From NCBI GenBank assembly GCA_938028585.1, contig CALIZH010000297.1, forward strand, positions 1-6,899: 6,899 bases of DNA. The letters are read 5' to 3'. The notes under the pieces were generated by a model. The model saw only the letters and a list, made by a program, of their open reading frames with translations. It ran no database searches and had not been told where the DNA came from. Position numbers and translations under genes: made by a program. Positions 6,640 to 6,899 of this stretch are shown here, piece after piece; position 1 is the first letter of the stretch, and every line of letters starts with the position of its first letter. Source of the DNA: an uncultured Actinomyces sp. (GTDB taxonomy: Bacteria > Actinomycetota > Actinomycetes > Actinomycetales > Actinomycetaceae).

Positions 6640-6717
6640 CGGCTATGGATTTACAGTTCTTCCCAGCGTAAGTGGGGATGGGCCCCGATTAGGGATCGGC
6701 AACCAACTCGAACATAG

Positions 6718-6745
6718 AAAAAGCTCCTGAACATAGTTCAGGAGC
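6718..6745 (-). terminator. Intrinsic terminator of the right flanking gene
   Basis: GCTCCTGAAC (6723-6732) and GTTCAGGAGC (6736-6745) form a perfect 10-bp stem with a 3-base loop. On the minus strand it is followed by five T (6722-6718). On the plus strand the run of A precedes the stem and no T-run follows, so the signal works leftwards. It lies 35 bases after the stop codon at 6781-6783 and would shield the CRISPR array from read-through. Confidence 0.85.
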
Positions 6746-6780
6746 AAGGGGGCGAGAGGACTTCTTGGTACATGGGGTCT

Positions 6781-6899
6781 TTACAGCCTGAAGCTGAAGG
6801 CAGTCCCGCACCCGAAGTTGCCGAAGCGACTTCCTTTGAACGCGCTGTTACCAGACGTCCTACCGTATCCTCTCGCTGCGTCGATACTAGTCTCAAGGT
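6781..6899 (-). CDS. C-terminal end of an unrecognised protein (partial)
   Basis: Reading leftwards from the window edge, one minus-strand frame gives 38 codons and a TAA at 6783-6781. The end of the protein is rich in Gly, Phe, Ser and Arg (GSRFGNFGCGTAF, then SFRL). Third codon positions are mostly G or C, as in real genes of this genome, and the frame ends just before a strong leftward terminator, which supports it. A second minus frame is open to 6738 but has poorer codon use and ends inside the terminator stem. Only the tail is visible, so the family cannot be named. Confidence 0.45.
   Translation of the reverse strand, partial: LETSIDAARGYGRTSGNSAFKGSRFGNFGCGTAFSFRL

Noticed and set aside
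6622..6700. A tracrRNA starting with the repeat-like sequence at 6622, with TCCCAGC (6661-6667) as lower stem and hairpins beyond
   Set aside because: It has no convincing promoter and no rightward T-tailed terminator. It sits exactly in array register, so it is a decayed terminal repeat. The RNA at 340-436 has a far better anti-repeat, nexus and terminator.
6640..6717. A further RNA gene, suggested by the small inverted repeat CCGAT/ATCGG (6685-6699)
   Set aside because: The stem is only 5 bp with no promoter or terminator in either direction. Nothing supportable is seen in this stretch.
6723..6745. The perfect 10-bp hairpin as a rightward terminator or tracrRNA end
   Set aside because: The T-run lies only on the minus-strand side. 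The signal fits the leftward gene ending at 6781.

Overview
The window is a compact, apparently complete type II-C CRISPR-Cas locus from a high-GC Gram-positive bacterium (Actinomycetota). The large nuclease resembles, as I remember it, the Corynebacterium diphtheriae / Actinomyces naeslundii group of Cas9 proteins. A Corynebacterium-like or related host is therefore likely, but this is inferred from protein character and base composition, not from a search.

Layout. Positions 1-213 hold the start of an unrelated leftward gene with an acidic, Ala-rich N-terminus. It has a possible leaderless promoter at 220-249. A rightward promoter (306-334) precedes a tracrRNA (about 340-436), recognised by an anti-repeat at 342-355, two short hairpins and a U-tailed terminator hairpin. 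Then come cas9 (479-3922), cas1 (3919-4842) and cas2 (4844-5164), which overlap or nearly touch and form one operon. No csn2 or cas4 is present between cas2 and the array, which makes this subtype II-C.

After a short AT-rich leader (5165-5213) lies a very regular CRISPR array. It has 22 repeats of 36 nt (21 identical, one with a changed last base), 28-nt spacers and an exact 64-nt period, and it ends in a 23rd, half-degenerate repeat at 6622. The remaining 240 bases hold the 3' end of another leftward gene and its intrinsic terminator.

How it works together. The tracrRNA anti-repeat matches the plus-strand repeat, so crRNAs must be read from the minus strand, opposite to the cas genes. In that direction every repeat ends in an extended -10 box (TGATATACT), so each spacer probably has its own promoter. 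The degenerate terminal repeat keeps this promoter half and has lost most of the tracrRNA-pairing half, as expected if it only has to start the first crRNA. At the other end, the leader and repeat 1 together can form a terminator-like hairpin on the minus strand. Cas1-Cas2 would add spacers, most likely beside cas2. The tracrRNA and crRNAs would load Cas9 for RNA-guided cleavage of invading DNA.
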